A stretch of DNA of 64,000 bases from Paenibacillus yonginensis (GTDB lineage Bacteria; Bacillota; Bacilli; Paenibacillales; Paenibacillaceae): the NCBI RefSeq assembly GCF_001685395.1, contig NZ_CP014167.1, positions 2,671,501 to 2,735,500 on the forward strand. The letters run 5' to 3'. The notes beneath the pieces were generated by a model. It did not search any database and had not been told where the DNA came from. It saw only the letters and a list, made by a program, of their open reading frames with translations. Within the stretch, counting starts at the first letter, position 1, and each line of letters opens with the position of its first letter. The translations under genes were made by a program, and so were the position numbers. Below, in pieces: positions 62,474 through 64,000 of this stretch.

Positions 62474-63460
62474 TTACTTCAAGCCTCGCTTCTGACGGAA
62501 AGCCTCGATCCGCTCCTGATTGTTCGCGTCGATTGGCAGCGGGATGCCCCTGCAGTTAAGGACGATGCCATCCATGTTCCCAGACACCGCAAGCAGGTCG
62601 TCATAAGCCGCAATGTTGCTGCTCCAGACCGTTTTGTCGTAAACCTTCTCGAACTCCAGCCAGTCCGTAAACGCTGGGAGCCAAGCCGAACCGTCCTCCG
62701 CGCTTAATACGCCGAATTGAATGACGGTCCCTTCCTTCAACGTTTTTATGCCTTGCTCATCCGCGGGCGAAGGATCGGATTCCTTCAACTGCATGGGCAG
62801 CAAATACCTCGCCTGCAAAATCTCATCAAGCATCTCCGCTTCCAGTACGTCCAGCTCCCGCCCACGGACTTCCTGATCGCCTGTCGGCGCATGAAGCGTT
62901 TGGAAGAAGCGGATCATCGCCCGCTGCAGCCCCGGATTTGTGACGGGAACGCTGATTTCCGGCGTTCCGGTCCAATCCGGCGGCGGCATGATGTCATCCC
63001 GGTTCAATTCGATGTGATACTGCCCGTTGTCCACAAGAATTTTCGGTAATCCCAGAATATGAAACTCCCCGAAGGTCCTCAGCACCTCCTCCCCGCCGAT
63101 AGGCTTCATCTCCAGCATCAGCTGCTGCTGCCGGAAATAATCCTCCGCGTTCGCGGCATAGGCCTCCTGCGAGAACATCCAGACCCGGTCTTCCCCATCT
63201 ACATAAGGATAACCGGTTGTCTTGCCGCAAGCGAGATACAGCGTATCGGCATGCTTAATCTTGTCTAGCAGCACGCCTGTAATCCCCTTAATCCGCTCGT
63301 CCAGATATACGTCCGGAAAAGCTTCCTCCACCTTAAACCGCTTGGCGGTATGCACTAAGAAAATCAGTTCCTGGATTTCCAGCCCTCCGAGCTCTTCCTG
63401 CGAAATCTCTGGCGTTAACAAAAACCTCCGCCCGATCTCGTCTTTCCGTTCCTCGTTCAT
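62474..63460 (-). CDS. SseB-like domain protein
   Basis: The 328-residue product from ATG 63460 has an unassigned N-terminal part (EIGRRFLLTPEISQEELGGL, DADTLYLACG-like KHADTLYLACGKTTGYPYVD) and a C-terminal SseB-type domain (VIQFGVLSAEDGSAWLPAFT, ILLEFEKVYDKTVWS-like DWLEFEKVYDKTVWSSNIAA and DGIVLNCRGIPLPIDANN). The role is unknown; SseB domains occur in enhanced-serine-sensitivity and secretion-chaperone contexts. The start is uncertain; a longer frame reaches 63514. Confidence 0.75.
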   Translation of the reverse strand: MNEERKDEIGRRFLLTPEISQEELGGLEIQELIFLVHTAKRFKVEEAFPDVYLDERIKGITGVLLDKIKHADTLYLACGKTTGYPYVDGEDRVWMFSQEAYAANAEDYFRQQQLMLEMKPIGGEEVLRTFGEFHILGLPKILVDNGQYHIELNRDDIMPPPDWTGTPEISVPVTNPGLQRAMIRFFQTLHAPTGDQEVRGRELDVLEAEMLDEILQARYLLPMQLKESDPSPADEQGIKTLKEGTVIQFGVLSAEDGSAWLPAFTDWLEFEKVYDKTVWSSNIAAYDDLLAVSGNMDGIVLNCRGIPLPIDANNQERIEAFRQKRGLK

Positions 63461-63688
63461 CCGGCACCCCACTTCTCTCCTTGTTTGAGTACAGTATAAC
63501 TTATTTCCGCTCATCTACGGCAAGCAAAAGCCACTTACTTCCCCTTCCGCTGCGCCAAGAGAACCTCAAACCATTCCTCGAAAAATGGTCCTGGAAGGAA
63601 ATCCTCATGCTCACCGGCCTCGTTCCATGGTAGCAATGCGAGTATTGGACGAATTGGCGGGGCTGATTGAGTAAGCTTAGGCGTAGTA

Positions 63689-63714
63689 CAAGCCCCTGGC
63701 TAGCCGGGGGCTTG
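63689..63714. terminator. Hairpin terminator upstream of the SseB-like gene
   Basis: CAAGCCCC and GGGGCTTG close a hairpin with loop TGGCTAGCCG, followed by TTTGG. It probably ends the zinc-ribbon gene transcript (minus), which stops at 63779. Confidence 0.6.
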
Positions 63715-63778
63715 TTTGGTGTGTTCTTTCATTATTGTTTGAAAATTTAGCATGGCTCTGAACTTGTATCCGGTTGAA

Positions 63779-63982
63779 TCAACCGAAGAACAAATCAAGA
63801 ATATTCGAGCCCGCCGAAGACTGCTTGTTATAAAATTCGGAATAACCGCAATCCGCGCAGTAGACCACAATAAATTGATTATGCTGGATATCGAACATTT
63901 TGGAAAGCCCTGTTCCGGTCATGGCCACTTCCTTCGTTCTCGCGTCATGACTGCCGCATTTGATACATCCCTTTTCTCCCAT
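63779..63982 (-). CDS. Zinc-ribbon small protein
   Basis: The 67-residue protein has two CxxC knuckles, GCIKCGSH and VVYCADCGYSEF, and ends GSNILDLFFG. It matches small nucleic-acid-binding zinc-ribbon proteins (PF09855-like) common in Bacillota. The exact role is unknown. Its 5' flank runs to the window end. Confidence 0.8.
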   Translation of the reverse strand: MGEKGCIKCGSHDARTKEVAMTGTGLSKMFDIQHNQFIVVYCADCGYSEFYNKQSSAGSNILDLFFG

Positions 63983-64000
63983 ACCCTTCTTTCCTCCATC

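Overview
The window looks like a chromosomal segment of a Paenibacillus-like soil bacterium (Bacillota). The signs are strong GGAGG ribosome sites, CcpA-type cre boxes, YesM/YesN-type two-component systems next to sugar ABC importers, plant-polysaccharide enzymes, and TetR/MATE and Bcr-type drug exporters. The species call is inference from gene style only.

The centre of the window (about 6.3-28.2 kb) is an integron-like gene-cassette array, the most unusual thing here. A tyrosine recombinase (27110-28216, minus) lies at the right end. To its left are 17 recognisable attC-like sites of about 120-205 bp, each flanking one cassette. Each site has conserved outer arms (NNNTAAC and GTTANNN), inner arms (TRTTCACG and CGTGAAYA), and a long branched interior. 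Nearly all cassette genes read leftwards, with their attC at the 3' end, as in true integrons. The recombinase lies in the same direction as the cassettes, lacks the extra domain of classical IntI, and carries an N-terminal HARP-like segment. The two ends of almost every cassette also carry a cassette-specific inverted repeat of about 18-22 nt outside the attC core, so the excised circle would have a much longer attC stem. I know of no such feature in classical attC sites.

Cassette cargo from right to left: a HEPN-like protein; a gene-less cassette with a repeated RNA-like hairpin; a small membrane protein; a P-loop kinase; a 304-residue unknown; two copies of a type I toxin-antitoxin cassette, one carrying an insertion sequence; a complete retron (PRTase-like gene, small winged-helix-like gene, msr-msd RNA, reverse transcriptase); a HIT-family protein; a DUF3024 protein; a third copy of the toxin cassette; an HNH protein; a retropepsin-like protease with a coupled partner; a related but different toxin cassette; a 410-residue HEPN-like protein; a VOC protein; and DinB and ClbS/DfsB-like proteins. 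The left end decays into GNAT genes, a phosphatase and mosaic fragments (NIPSNAP, PhzF, PPOX, GNAT).

Left flank (1-6.3 kb): the 5' part of a large secreted CE4-CBM-CBM-GH10 xylanase behind a cre box, an OmpR-type response regulator and histidine kinase operon, and a VanZ-like gene. Right flank (28.7-64 kb): a PPOX-class protein, a TetR/MATE pair with shared operators, AlkD-like repair, a Bcr/CflA exporter, a broken GH2 gene and an AbfB fragment, and two chemoreceptors around a secreted tandem Rid protein. These are followed by an RR-HK-ABC transporter operon with a small membrane protein at its end, an AraC gene convergent with a sugar ABC operon behind a cre box, a YesM/YesN-SBP-permease-permease-GH51 arabinofuranosidase-DUF6171-deacetylase operon, an MBL-fold hydrolase, SelO, an SseB-like protein and a zinc-ribbon protein. 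The carbohydrate genes together suggest use of arabinoxylan or arabinan.
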